From NCBI GenBank assembly GCA_026826555.1, contig JAKSZT010000116.1, positions 2,187,041-2,251,040 on the forward strand: a DNA stretch of 64,000 bases, read 5' to 3'. Below the pieces are notes generated by a model. The model ran no database searches, was not told the origin of the DNA, and saw only the letters and a list, made by a program, of their open reading frames with translations. The DNA is from Tolypeutes matacus (lineage: Eukaryota; Chordata; Mammalia; Cingulata; Chlamyphoridae). This document shows, piece after piece, positions 1-13,973 of this stretch (position 1 is its first letter; each line of letters starts with the position of its first letter). Position numbers and translations under genes: made by a program.

Positions 1-2548
1 AATTATTAAACCCTTTAAATATTTCTATAATAATTATAATGAAGATAGAAAATTCAGATGAACAAAGAGGAAATTATTCACTTCTCACAGCCTTTTTTGA
101 CACTGCCATGGATATGTGATTTTCTGGGTGTCCTTGAAAAAATTGTTTGTCTATCCATTCCCGTGACATATGTTCACATACCACATCATGTGGGGAAAGG
201 GAGCAATGAATGACCTTTTTAAACTTGTTGCAAACACCTTTAATTTAAAATATCTACTAAAATAGATATAAAATTGAAGGAAAATGTGAATTTTAAAAGA
301 GAGTGAAATTTGGTTACATTTAATATTATCAAGGATATGAAAGAGATAGTAAGGCACAAATGCATATAAAGGGAAATAACACTAGATGGTGTTCTGTTGT
401 GCACATGTGGCCATTCTAGTGATGGAAGAAATTATAACAATGAGGTGGAGCCAGTGGCCACTTGACACTTTTGGGGTGGAGAATGGATGGGCAGTTGAAA
501 TACAGGGGCTTCTTTGGGATTTGGAGGTTGTCCTGAGTACCGTTGTGGTGACGGATGTAGGCCATTTTAAATCAACACACACCACTCAGAACTGTGTGGG
601 AGAGAGTGTGGTCTATGATGTGAACTGTGGTCTGTGGTTGGTGGCAAGGCCCCAGGATGTGTAAGTCCATTGAGGGTGGTAGGCCACACTTGTGGGAGAT
701 GTTTGTGTGTGATGTGGTGTGACGTGTGGGAGGTGGGCAACGGTAATCTCAGTGGGTTCCATGTAGTATTTTAGGTAGTCTAGGCACCTCTTAAAATATA
801 TTTAAATATATATGGGTAACATTTTTGTGGGCAAATGCACATATATGCATATATGTTTGTGTATCATTTTGCAGATATTGGTACGTATTGTCAGGGTTTT
901 GATTTTTCCCCACGATAAATAATAGATAAATTAATAATAATAATAATAATAATAAAGGAAAATAATTAGTCTGTTATAATAGAAATAAACTAAAACAAAA
1001 TTCACTAAAACAAAGAAGATTCAACATTATGAAAAGACACCAGACACAAGATACATGCCATTTTAATGCAAAGGATAGTTTGCCAAGTAACATGAAATTG
1101 AATTTTTCACTCTGAATTCCAAAAGGGCTCCCACTGGTGTAGCCTGGAATGCTAGAATCATGATCCTCCTGTCCTTGGTTACCCAGGAAAAACAGCTAAG
1201 ATGTGGTTCCTAGCGAATGGCCACACACATATTTTTTCTACTGCACCTCAGGGTTCTTAGCTGGGTGGTGCGCAAATAATGCTGCAGACTAAATTTTTGG
1301 AGCTTAGGGGCAAGAAGGACGGGAACATTGGAAAAGAGAGCAGCAGGAGAGAAGGTACTGTTAAAAATAGAAAAAAAGTGTTGTTTGGAATCCTGGAGAA
1401 AAGAAACTACACTCAAATTTCCAAAATTAGAATTAAAAGGAGAAAAAATCCACTAGGCAACTGAGGAGTATGTGGTAAAAATTAAAACACAAGAATCTTT
1501 AAAATGGATACAACACATACACACAACTTTATAGACATATTGAAGGCAGGTCATGGAAAATAATTTTGAATATATAGTATGGTCTGTGGCTAGGGGGGAA
1601 TAATGTCATGATATTTTATCATGATGTAAGAAATATTCCACTATGGTGTCATGTAATGCTGGAGGAGAGTGTTATGAGTATGTTGATCGAGGGCATAAAT
1701 GTTTTCTTTTGTTTACAGATTTCGGTAAAAAATCTGTATTTACAGAAAAAAATGTGGCAGTTTGGAGTTGAAAACAAGATATTACTCAGATTATGATGAT
1801 ACTCTCTCATCCGCAAATTTGGTGTATTGAAATAAGGGAAAAAAATTAAACTACTCAGTAAAATACCTTTTTAAAAGAATGATTAAATATCTATTATCAT
1901 GTACTAATAAATCTTTACTTAAAGAGAAAGAATTTTTTCACATACCCTGTCAATGCTGATTGGAAATGAAACTTTTCAGGCCTTTTAAATAGTAAATTCT
2001 TTAAAATTAAGAGGCTTTAATGATATGAGTTTGTGAGGAATGCTTTTTTTCACATAAATATTTGGAACAGATTTTCTTCCTAACAGTTAATGAAATAATA
2101 TTAAACTACTCTAAATTAGAGAAAAATAATAGAAGGAAAGCAAATGCTTCTCAGGGATTCCTCAATTATTTTTTAATAATCACAATTTTAAATCCATAAT
2201 TCAGAGGAAATAATTTTACATGACTTTATGATTGTTTACTGAGTGTTCAGGAGGCTCCCAGATTTGTTTCAACAAAACCGTTCCTGGTTTTCAGGATATA
2301 CGTGGGTTGTTCTCCAGTGCAGTGAGATTGTGATGCAGGTATTCATATATATATGTGTGTTCTTATCCCATATTTTATTTTTTTAGAAAGAATTGGCTAT
2401 AAAATAAAACTCATTCTGAGAAATCAAGGAGTATTCACAGATACAGAACAAAATGCTGGAGTCCAGAAAAACTGCTCCCAAACTCAAATTTTCCCCTATG
2501 GCTTGTGAAAGTCTCATTGCATCCCACACAGGAGAGAAAAGACAATGG
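1..2548 (+). repeat. Unit U1, class L, internally deleted, 5' end outside window
   Basis: Begins a few bases into the start motif. It carries the LINE-type insertion at 380-951. About 300 bp of unit sequence is missing near 1003-1020, where text that normally reads AAACAAAATTCTAATT jumps to the AACATTATCAAAAGTCACC region. It has the L-specific CCAGACAC...CATTTTAATG stretch at about 1040. The last ~500 bp is lost at 2545, where GAGAAAAGACAATGG runs straight into TAAACCCTTTCAAC of the next unit. Confidence 0.8.
380..951 (+). mobile_element. 5'-truncated LINE-type retroposon with A-rich tail and target-site duplication
   Basis: A ~570-bp block foreign to the array. Its first ~375 bp is G/GT-rich, unlike the AT-rich units. 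It ends in an A-rich (TAA)n tail at about 931-951. The flanks ATAAAGGGAAATA (from 366) and ATAAAGGAAAATA (from 952) match each other and also the normal unit text TATAAAGGAAAATAATTAG, so this is a target-site duplication. A shorter relative at 19752-19925 shares its 3' end, so it is a dispersed family. Truncated 5' end, A-tail and duplication are hallmarks of L1-driven insertion. It may be an L1 3' UTR or a retrocopy of an mRNA 3' end; I could not tell which. A 92-codon frame at 386-664 resembles no protein I know. Confidence 0.75.
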
Positions 2549-5308
2549 TAAACCCTTTCAACATTTCTGTAATAATTATAATAAAGAATGAATATCCAGA
2601 TGAACAAAGAAGAACTTATTCACTTTTCAAGTCCTTTGTTGACACTGCCATATTCAGGTGATTTCTGGGTGTACTTGAAAAAAATTTTGGTTGTCTATTC
2701 ATTCTATTGATATATGATCACATAGCACATCATGTGGAGAAAGGGAGCAATGAATGGCCTTTTTAAAAATGTTGGAAAACACCTTTAATATGAAATTATA
2801 TACTAAAATGGATATAAATTTGATAGAAAATATAAATTTTAAAAAGGAGTGAAATATGTTTAGATTTAATATAATCAATTACATGAAGAGATAGTATGGC
2901 ACAAACACTTATAAAGGAAAATAATTAGGCTGATATAATGGAAATAAATTAAGACAAAACTTTAATTGTTTTATTCCAGGAAGATAATTGGGCATAACAA
3001 TTTCTAGACATGAAATAATTCTTTCTGAGTAAAAAATTCCTCTTTGGGAATTGCCCACATCCCTTTGTAATAAATTCATACACATAAAAATGTCACTAGG
3101 AAAACCATAGTATTTACAAACAGCAATCCTCAGAGCAATGGAATCCAAGGGCAGAGGAAGCAATATGAGAAGGAGATAGTATTGTCATCTCAATGAAGAA
3201 CAAAAAATTATCAAAAGTCACCAGACACCAGATACATCCCATTTTAGTGCAATGGATAATCTTTTCAAGTAACATGAAATTGAAATTTGGCCCTGGATTA
3301 CAAAAGAGCTCCCACTGATGTAGACTGCAACAGTAGAATCATGGTCCTCTTGCCATGGTTTTATTAGGAAAAATGGCCAAGATGCAGTTGCTAGCACCTA
3401 GCTTCACACATATGTTTTTCTACTCCTTCACCACAGGTTTCTTACCTGGGTATTGTCCAAATAAAGCTGCACAGTAATTACTTGGAGGTCAGGTGCTTGG
3501 AGGATGGGATCTTTGGAAAAGACATCACTGGAGACAAAGCAGTGTGAAAAATAGAAATGAAAGGGAAGAATGGAATCCTGGAGGAAAGAAACTACACTCT
3601 AATTCTTGAAATTAGAATTAAAAGGAAAATATGCAGTAGACAACTCAGGACTATCTGGAAAAAATAAAAACAAGATCTTTAAAACAAACACAACACATAT
3701 ACACAACTTTGCAGACATGTTGAACACAGGGCATGGGAAATAGTTTTGAACATATAGTATGGTCTGTGGCTAGGGGGAAATATTGCCATGATATTTTATC
3801 ATGATGTAAGACATATTCCAACACGGTCCCATGTGATGCTGAAGGAAAGTGTTATGAGTATTGTGATTGAGTGCATAAATGTTTTTTTTTTCCTTTACAG
3901 ATTCTGTCAAAAATATGTATTTTACAGAAACAAGAATGTGACAGTTTGGAGGTGAAAACTAGATATAAGTCAGATTAGGATGATATGCTCTCTTATGCAA
4001 ATTTGGTGTATTTAAAAAGAATTTTTTTAAAATACTCAGTTAATTACTGTTTTAAAAGAATGGTTTAATATCTATTATGCTCTACTAATAAGTCTTTACT
4101 TTGAGGGAAAGAATTTTTCCATATACCCTGTTTATGTTAATTGGAAATGAAATTTTTCAGACCCTTTTAAATGGTAAATTGCTTAAAATTAAGAGGCTTC
4201 AATGATATGAATTTATGTGGAATGCATTTTTGACAAAATTTTTGGAACAGATTTTATTCCTAATTGTCAATGAAATACTATTAAATGACTCTAACTAGAG
4301 AAAAATAATCAGAGGAAACCAAATTCTTCCCAGTGATTTGTCCATTTTTTCGTAATCACAATTTTAAATCAACAATTCAGAGGAAATCATTTTACATGAC
4401 ATTGTGGGATTTTACTGAATGCTTTGGGGGCTCAACGTTTTGTTTCAAGAAATCCGTTCCTCATTTTCTGGATTTCTTTGGGTTGTTCTTGAGTGCAGAG
4501 GAATTTTTGATGCAGATGTGCATATATATATCAGTGTTCTTATGACATATTGTAATTTTTTAGAAATAATTGGAAATAAAATCAAGCTCATTCTTACAAA
4601 GAAAGCAGAATCCACAGATACACAATCAAAATGCTGGAATTCAGAATAAACAGCTCCCAAACTCAAAATTTCTCCTATGACTTGTGAAAGTCTCTTCCCA
4701 CACAGGAGAGAAAAGATACTGGTAAGGTTCATTAGTTGACAAAGAGGGAGTCAGCTATTCACAAGTTATCATGGGGAGAGGAATGGTTAATAAAAATAAG
4801 GATCTAATCCATGATGCAGTATGTACTACCCTTCATTCTATGCTCATGTGACTGTAGCCTCCAACAATGTATAAAAACAAAGACCATTTTAGAGAAATAG
4901 GTAATTACAAAATTTCCTCTTTGATTCACACCACCCACTTTCCCTTAATCTATTTTTTAGCAAGGGTATCATTCAAATATGGACATACACAGACTTGTAC
5001 TGAAGAGCGAAATACACGACCTTACCAAATAAAGAAGCATAACACCTTACAGGGTACCTATACACACATCTCAAGGAGGAAATTGAATTGTGAATCAGTT
5101 TTTAAATCTTGGCCAGACAGTCTTTCAAATATGACTAATAACTATAATTCATGCTTCATCTTTCTTGTATATTTTATGACATCACCAATATTTTCTAAAA
5201 CAAATATGCTTTAATTATAAATATTAAACCAATGTCCTATTTGTACAATGTGTACCTTCCCTGGTGATTGGTATATTCACAGAGGTATGCATAGCTTTCT
5301 ACAATCAT
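2549..5308 (+). repeat. Unit U2, class L, complete
   Basis: All L landmarks are present and in order. The L-specific segment CACCAGACACCAGATACATC is at about 3219, the GCATGG/GATGGGATCTTTGGAAAAG region at about 3490, and the TATGGTCTGTGGCTAGGGGG motif at about 3756. The microsatellite position (about 4525) is short, only CATATATATATCAG. It ends with ACAATGTGTACCTTCCCTGG at about 5246. Confidence 0.88.
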
Positions 5309-8076
5309 TATTAAAATCTTTCAATATTTCTGTAATAATATAATATAGGAAGAAAATCCAGAATAACAGAGGAGAAATAATTCACCTCTCAAACCCTTAG
5401 TTGACCCTGCCATGTATAGGTGTTTTTCTGGGTGTCCTTGAAAATATTTTTTGGTCTTTACTCATCAGATTGATATATGACCACATACCACATCATGTGG
5501 AGAAAGGGAGAGATGAATGGCCTATTTAAACATGTTGCAAATGACTTTAATATAAAATTATATACTGAAATGGATATTAGTTTGACAGAAACTGTAAATT
5601 TTAAAAGGGAGTGAAATTTGGATAGATTTTAATATAATCAATGACATGGAAGAGATAGTATGCCACAAACAGTTATAAAGAAAAATAATTAGTCTGATAT
5701 AATGGAATAAATTAAAACAAAATTCTAATTATTATATTATAGGTAGAATATTCTGACATATAAATCTGTAGGCATGAAATAATTTTTTTGCTATACAATT
5801 TCCGTTAAGGCTTTCATTATTTTGGAGTAAAAAACTCCTCTTTGGGAATTGTCCACATCCCATTAGCATAAATTCCCACACAAAACAAGATCACTAGGAA
5901 AAGCAATTTATTTCCAAACAGCAATCCGCAGAGCAATTGAATCCAAGGGCATAGGAAGAAATAACAATAGAATGAGAAGATACAACATTATCAAAACTCA
6001 CCAGACACCAGATACATCCCATTTTAGTGGAATGGATAACCTTTCAAGTAATATGAAATTGAACTTTTGACCCTGGATTCCAAAGGGGCTCCCACTAGTG
6101 TAGATTGGAACACAAGAATTATGGTCCTCCTGCCATTGGTGACCCAGGAAAAATGCCCAAAACACGGTAAGTGGCCTCACATGTATTTTGCCTATTCCTC
6201 CACCTAAGGTTTCTTAGCTGGGTGTTGCACAAACAATGCTACAGACAAATTATTTGGAGCTTGGGGGCATGGATGATTGGATTTTTGGAAAAGACAGCAT
6301 CAGGAGAGAAGGCAATGCAAAAATGAGAAAAGAAAGAAAAGGATGGAAACCTGGGGAAAAGAAACATCACTCTAATTTTCAAAATTTGAATTAAAATTTT
6401 AAAAAAATCCACAGGTCAACTCAGTACAATGTGGAAAAAATTAAACACAAGAGTCTTTAAAACAGACACACCACATACACACAACTTTCCAGACATGTTG
6501 AAGGCAGGGCATGGAAAAATATATTGAACATATAGTATGGTCTGTGGCTAGGGACGAATAATATCATAATATTTTATCATTATGTAAGAAATATACCACG
6601 ATGGTGTCATGTGATCCTGGAGGAAAGTGTTATGAGTATTTTCATCGTGTGCATAAATGTTTTGTTAGTTTACAGATTCTGTTAAAAAATATTTATTTAC
6701 AAAACAAGAATGTGGCAGTTTGGAAGTGAAATCTAGATATAACTCAGATGAGGATGAGACTCACTCATATGCAAATTTGGTGTATTGAAAAAGGAAAAAG
6801 AAATTTAAAGTATTCAGTAAAATACAATTTAAAAATATGCTTAAATATGTATTATCATCTATTGATATATTTTTCCTTAGAGCGAAGGAACTTTTCCAAA
6901 TACCATGCCAATGATAATTGGAAATGAAACTTTTTAGCCCTTTGAAATTGTAAATTATTTAAAATTAAGAGGTTTCAATGATATGAGGTTCTGTGGAATA
7001 CCTATTTCACGTAAAATTTTTGAACAGATTTTCTTCCTAATACTTAAGGAAATAATATTAAAATACTCTAATTTGGAGAAAAATAATTGGAGGAAACCAA
7101 ATACTTCTCAGTGATTCCTTCATTTTTTAAAAATTCCAATTTTAAATTGATAATTCAGAGTTAATCATTTTACATAACATCATGATTTTTACTGAATGGT
7201 GAGGAGCCTCCAGGTGTGTTTCAAGAAAAGCAGTCCTGATTTTCTGTATATCTTTGGGTTGTTCTCCAATGCAGTGGGTTTGTGACACAGGTATCCATAT
7301 ATATATGAAAGTGTTCTTATTCCATATTGTAATTTTTAAGAAAGAATTGGAAATAAAATCAAACTCATTCAGAATCCAGAGATTAAAAAAAACACTGGAA
7401 ATTAGAATAAACAGCTCCTGAACTCAAAATTTTTCCTATGGCATGTGAAATTGCCTTCCCACACAGGAGAGAAAAGGCACTGGTAAGGTCCATTATCTAA
7501 CAAAGAGGGAGTCAACTATTAAGCAGATATCATGGGGGAAAGGAACAGTTCATAAAAATAGGGAATAGTCCATTCAGCAGAGTGTACTGCCCTCCATTCT
7601 ATGGATATGTGATCATGGCATCCAACAATGAAGAAAAACAAAACAAAGACCACTTTAGAGAAATAGTTCCTTCCAAAATTTCCTGTTTGACTCACACCAC
7701 CCTCTTTCCCTTAATCTATTTTTTAGTGATGGATATAATTCATACATGAACATGCAAAAACTTGTAGTGAATAGCAAAGTAAATGACCTTACAAAATAAA
7801 TGGGCATAAAACCTTACAGAGGACACATACACACATCTCAGGAGGAAGTTGAATTGTGAATCAGTTTTTAAATCTGATCCAGACTGTCTTTGAAACATGA
7901 TTAATAACTATGAATCATGACTCACCTTTTGTGTACATTTTCTGACATCATCAATAGTTTTTAAAATAATATGGTTTCAAAGAAAAATATTCAACTGATG
8001 TCCTCTCTTTTCCAATGTGTACATTCCCTGGTGATTGATATATTCTCAGATGTGTGCATTCCTCTCTGCAATCATT
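5309..8076 (+). repeat. Unit U3, class L, complete; reference unit
   Basis: This full-length unit (2768 bp) is the yardstick for the deletions in other classes. Private variants include GAAATCTAGATATAACTC at about 6728 and TCTTTGAAACATGATTAATA at about 7888. Both recur in U7, about 9.85 kb downstream, and most other units have GAAAACTAGATATAAC and CTTTCAAACATG. The microsatellite site at about 7295 is CATATATATATGAAAGTG, not expanded. Confidence 0.88.
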
Positions 8077-9971
8077 ATTAAACCCTTTCAATATTTCTAT
8101 AATAATTATAATAAAGAAAGAAAATCAAGATGAAAAAAGAAGAAATTATACACCTCTGAAACCTTTTGTTGACAATACCATGCATATGTGTTTTTCTGGG
8201 TGTCCTTGAAAAAAATTTTTGGTATCTATCCACTCTATTGATATATGATAACATTCGACATCATGTGGAGAAAGGGAGCAATGAATGACATTTTTAAATG
8301 TGTTGCAAATGTCTTTTATGTAAAATTATTTACTGAAATGGATTTGTTTGGCAGAAAATGGAAATTTTTAAAGGGAGTGATAATTGGTTATATTTAATAT
8401 TAATAATATGAAAGAGATGGTATGGCACAGACATTTATGAAGGAAAATAATTAGTCTGATGTAATGGTAATGAATTGAAACAAAATTCTAATTATTTTAT
8501 TCCTGGAGGATCATTCAAGCATAATAATCTCTAGGAATGAAATAATTTTTTTATCATATGATTTCCATTAAGGCATTCATTATTCAGAGGAAAAAATTCC
8601 TCTTTGGGAAATGCCCACATGTCATTGGCATAAATTCCCAGATATAACAAGATCACTAAATAAACCATAGTATTTCCAACCAGCAAACCTCAGAGCAATG
8701 GAATTTAATGGCAGAGGAAGAAATGAGAATAGAATGAGATAGTATCATCATCTCAATGCAGACCCAACATTATCAAAAGTTGATAATATTTAATGGGAAA
8801 AGAAAGTTCTTTGCCCTTTGAATAGTATGGTCTTTAAAAATTAAAGTCTTCAATTATATGAGTTCATGTGGAATGGCTTTTTTTACATAAATTTTTGGAG
8901 CAGGTTTTATTCCTAATTGTTAATAAAATAATATAAAACTACTTTTACTTTGAGAATGAAAATGCCTGGAAAACAAATCCTTTGAAGTGATTCCTCCAAT
9001 TTTGAAAAATACCCATTTTAACTCTATAATTCAGAGGAGATCTTTTTACATGACTTCACTAATGTTACTGAATGGTTAGAAGGTTCCAAGATTTTTTCAA
9101 GAAAACCATTCCTGATTTTCTGGATATCTTTATGTCATTCTCGAGTGCAGAGGAATTGTGATGCAGGTATCTATATATATATATATAAGGGCTCTTTTGC
9201 CATATTGTAATTTTTAGAAAGAATTAGGTATAAAATCAAATTCATTTTTACAAAGAAAGCAGAATCCACAGATACACAAACAAAAGGTTAGAATTCAGAA
9301 GAAACAGCTCTGGATATCAAAAATTTTGCCTATTGCTAATGAAAGTCTCTTCCCACACAGGAAAGAATAGGCACTGGTAAGGTCCATTAGTTGATAAAGA
9401 GGGTATTAACACTTCAGAAGATATCATGGTGCAGAGGAATCCTTCATAAAAATAAGAACAAGTCCATCAAGCAGAATGTACTGCCCTCCAACATATGCAC
9501 ATGTGATTATACCCTTCAACAATGAAGAAAAATAAAACAAAGATCACTTTAGAGAAATAGGTAATTCCAAAATTTCCTATTTGACTCACACCAACCTCTT
9601 TCCCTTAATCTATTTTTTAGCAATGGATATCATTTGTACATGAATATACACGCACTTGTAGTGAAGAGCAAAACACACCACATTACAAAATAAAGGGCAT
9701 AACACCTTACAGAGGACCTATACACACACCACAAGGAGGGACTTGAATTGTGAATCAGTTTTTAAAACTTGGCCAGACCGACTTTCAAACATGACTAATA
9801 ACTATGAATCTTGCTTCATTTGTTTTGTGTACATTTTCTGATATCACCAATATTTTTTAAAACAAATCTGTTTCAATAATAAATAATAAACTCTTATCCT
9901 ATTTCTCCAATGTGTACATAGCATGGTGATGGGTATATTCACAGAAGTGTGCATTCCTCACTTCAATCATT
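8077..9971 (+). repeat. Unit U4, class M
   Basis: About 1.9 kb. It lacks the ~0.9-kb centre present in L units. The junction is at 8766-8790, where AACATTATCAA-AAG-TTGATAATATT forms an inverted repeat with one mismatch. M-typical variants follow: TTACTTTGAGAATGAAAATG at about 8945 and AAGGGCTCTT at about 9186. Confidence 0.88.
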
Positions 9972-11072
9972 ATTAAACAACTTTCAATATTTCTATAAAA
10001 ATTATAATGAAGAAAGAAAATCCAGATGAACAAGAAGAAATTATTCACCTATGAAACCCTTTGTTGACACTACCATGCAAATGTGTTTTTCTGGGTGTTC
10101 TTGAAAAAATTTTGGGTTATCTAATCATACTAATTATATATGATCTTATACCCCATCATGTGGAGATAGGGGGTAATGAATGACTTTTTAAAATGTTTTG
10201 CAAACATGTTTAATATAAAATTATATACTGAAATGGATACAAGTTTGATTGAAAATGTAAATTTTAAAAGGGAGTGAAATTTGGCTAGATTCAATAATAT
10301 TAATTATATGAAAGAGTTAGTATGGCACAAACACTTATAAAGGAAAATAATTTGTCTGATATAATGGAAATAAATTAAAACAAAATTCTAATTATTATAT
10401 TATAGGTAGAATATTCAGACATAATAATTTCTAGGCATGAAATATTTTTTTATGAAGCAATTTCCATTAAGGCATTCATTTTTTCTAATTAAAAAATTCC
10501 TCCTTGGGTATTGCCCACATCTCATTGACATAAATTCCCACAAACAACAGGATCACTAGGTAAACCATAGTATTTCCAAACAGTGACACTTAGAGTAATG
10601 GAATCCAATTGTAGAGGAAGAAATGAGAATAGAATAAGAGAGTATTTTCATTTCAATGCAGAACCAAGATTATCAAAAGTTGATAATGTTTTACTGGAAA
10701 TGAAAGTTCTTTGCCCTTTTAAATAGTATGTTCTTTAAAAATAAGAGGCTTCAATTAAATGAGTTCATGTGGAATGCCTTTTTTATGTAAATTTTTGAAC
10801 AGGTTTTCTGCCTAATTGTTAATGAAATAATATTAAACTACTCTAACTTGGAGAAAAATAGTAGGAGGAAACCAAATAGTTCTCAGTGATTCTTCTGTTT
10901 TTTAATAATATCAAATTTAAATCAATAAGTCAAAGGAAATCATTGGATGTGACATCATGATATCTACTGAATGGTTAGGAGAATACAAATTTTGTTTCAA
11001 GAAATCAATTCCTGATTTTCTAAATATCTTTGTGTTGTTATCCAGTGCAATGCATATGTGATGCAAGTATCC

Positions 11073-11110
<38 letters not shown>

Positions 11111-11880
11111 TTTAGGCCATATTTTAATTTTTAAAAATAATTGGAAATAAAATCAAACATTCTTATAAAGAAAGCAGAATCCACAGACACACAAAGAAAG
11201 GCTGGAACTCAGAATAAACAACTCCTAAATTCAAATTTTCTCCTATTGCTTGTGAAAGTCTCTTCCCAAACAGGACAGAAAAGGCACTGATAAGTTCCAT
11301 CAGTTGACAAAAAGGGAGTCAACTATGCAGAAGATATCATGGTAGAGAGGAATGGTTCATAAAAATAAGGACCTAGTCCTTCAAGCAGAATACATGACCC
11401 TTCATTCTATGCACACTTGATTATAGCATCCAACAATGAAGAGAAGTGAAACAAAGACCACTTTAGAGAATTAGGTAATTACAAAATTTCCTTTTTGACT
11501 CAAAACAAACTCTTTCCCTTAATCTATTTTTAAGTGATGCATGTCATTCATACATGATTTTACACACACTTGTAGTAAAGAGCAAAACACATGAACTTAG
11601 AAAATAAACCAGCATAACAACTTACAGGGGAACTATACATGCATCTAAAGGATGAGTTTGAATTGTGAATTGGTTTTAAAATCTTGGCCAGACCAACTTT
11701 CAAAAATGACTAATATCTATGAATCATGCCTCACATTTTGTGTACATTTTCTGTCATAGCCAATATTTTTTGAAACAAATATTTTTAATTGACAAATATT
11801 TTACTGATATCCTATTTATCCAATGGGTACATTCCAGTGATTGGTATATTCAAAGAGGTATGCATGCTTCTTTTCAATTA
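9972..11880 (+). repeat. Unit U5, class M
   Basis: About 1.9 kb with the M junction at 10667-10690 (AGATTATCAAAAGTTGATAA...). Downstream of the junction it is L-like rather than M-like (AACTACTCTAACTTGGAG at about 10834). This suggests gene conversion or a crossover between classes. It carries an expanded TA/TG tract at 11073-11110. Confidence 0.87.
11073..11110 (+). repeat. TA/TG dinucleotide microsatellite in U5
   Basis: Read directly: ATATATATATAT followed by about 13 TG repeats, at the unit position that is only CCATATATATATGTGTG in unexpanded units. Confidence 0.95.
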
Positions 11881-13880
11881 TATTTAAATTTTTTCTAATA
11901 ATTACAATAAAGAAAGAAAATCCAGATGAAGAAAGAAGAAAATATTCACCTCTCAAAACCTTTGTTGATACTGCCATGTATAGGTGTTTTTCTGGGTGTC
12001 CCTGAGAAAAAATTTTTGGTTGTCTATCCATTCTATAGATATATGATCATATACCACATCATGTAGAGAAAGGGAGCAGTGAATGGCCTTTTTAAATGTT
12101 TTGCAAACTTCCTTAATATAAAGTTATATATGGAAATGAATATCAGTTTGACAGTAACTGTAAATTTTAAAAGGGATTGAAATATGGTTAGATTTAATAT
12201 AATCAATGATATGAAAGTGATAGTAAGGTAAAAACACTTTTAAAGGAAAATAATTTGTCAGATACAATGGAAATAAATTAAAACAAAACTTTAACTATTT
12301 TATTCCAGGAGGAAAATTTGGACATAATAGTCTCTAGGCATGAAATAATTTTTTTATCATGTAGTTTCAATTAAAGTATTCATTCTTTCTGAGTAAAAAA
12401 TTCCTCTTTTGGAATTGCCAGATCTCATTGGCATAAATTCCCACACATAACAAGATCACTAGGTAAACCATAGTATTTCCAAACAGTGATCCTCAGAGCA
12501 ATGGAATCCAATGCCAAAGAAGAAATGAAAATAGAATGAGATACTGTTATATTCTCAAAGCAGAGTGAATATTATCAGGAGTCACCAGACACCAGATACA
12601 TCCCATTTTAGTGCAATGGATAAACTTCTTAAGTAACATGAAATTGAAATTTAGTCCCTGCATTACAAAACTGTCCCTACTGGTGTAGCCTGCAATGCTG
12701 GGATCAAGGTCCTCATGGCATTGGTGACCAATGAAAAATGGCTAAGAGGAGATTCCTAGAAACTGGCTTTGCACATATCTTTTCTACTCCTCCATCTGAG
12801 GGTTCTTAGGCAGGGGTTACCCAAACAAGTCTGCAGAATAATTTTTTGGAGTTCGGGGGCAAGGAGGATGGGATCTTTGGAAAAGAGAGCAGCAGGAGAG
12901 AAGGCACTGCTAAAAATAGAAGAGAAAGAGAAGAATGGAATCCTGGAGAAGAGAAACTGCTCTCTAATTCTCAAATTTAGAATTAAAAGGAAAAAATCCA
13001 CTAGTCAACTCAGGACTCTGTGGAAAAAATTAAAACACAGGAGCCTTTAAAGCAGACACACCACATACACACGAGTTTCCAGATGTGTTGGAGGCAGGGC
13101 ATTGAAACAGTTTGAAAATATAGTATAGTCTATGGCTTAGGGTGAATAATGTCATAATATTCTATCATGATGTAAGAAATATTCCACCACGGTGTCGTGT
13201 CATGCTGGAGGAGAGTGGTATGAGTATGCTGATTGATACATAAATATTTTCTTTGTTTATAGATTCTTTTTAAAAAAATTATATATTTACAGAAACAGGA
13301 ATGTGGCAGTTTGGAGGTGAAAACTAGATAAAATACATATTAGGATGATGCTCTCTCATATGCAAATTTTGTGTATTTAAAAAAAATATATATTTTTAAA
13401 ATACTCAGTAAAATACAATTTTTAAAAGAAAGGTGAAATATCTATTATCATCAACTAATAAATCTTTCTTAGAGAAAAAGAATTTTCCAAATAACCTGTT
13501 GATGCTAATTGGAAATGAAAGTTTTTAGCCCTTTTAAATAGCAAATTCTTTAAAATAAAGAGGCTTCAATGATATGAGTTTATGTGGAATGCATTTTTCA
13601 TGTAAATTTTTGGAACACATTATCCTCCTAATAGAAAATGAAATAATATTAAACTACTCTCATCTGAAGAAAAATAATCAAGGAAACCAAATACACTTCA
13701 GTGATTCCTCCATTTTTTAATAATCACAATTTTAAATAGATAATTTAGAGGAAATAATTTTACATGACATCATGATTGTTGACTGAATGGTGAGGAGGCT
13801 ACAGGTTTTGTTTCAACAAATCCATTCCTCATTCTCTGGATATCTTTGATGGGTTCTCCAGTGCAGTGAAATTGTGATGA

Positions 13881-13883
13881 ATG

Positions 13884-13973
<90 letters not shown>
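13881..13973 (+). repeat. TCTA then TC microsatellite, abutting gap
   Basis: About twelve TATC/TCTA repeats, then about sixteen TC repeats, then TATATATA, ending at the first N. It sits exactly where other units have a TA/TG tract, so this is an independent motif change at the same site. Confidence 0.95.

Noticed and set aside
386..664. A 92-codon frame in the LINE-type insert
   Set aside because: No recognisable protein, the element is 5'-truncated, and the opposite strand is also partly open. Treated as part of the retroposon.
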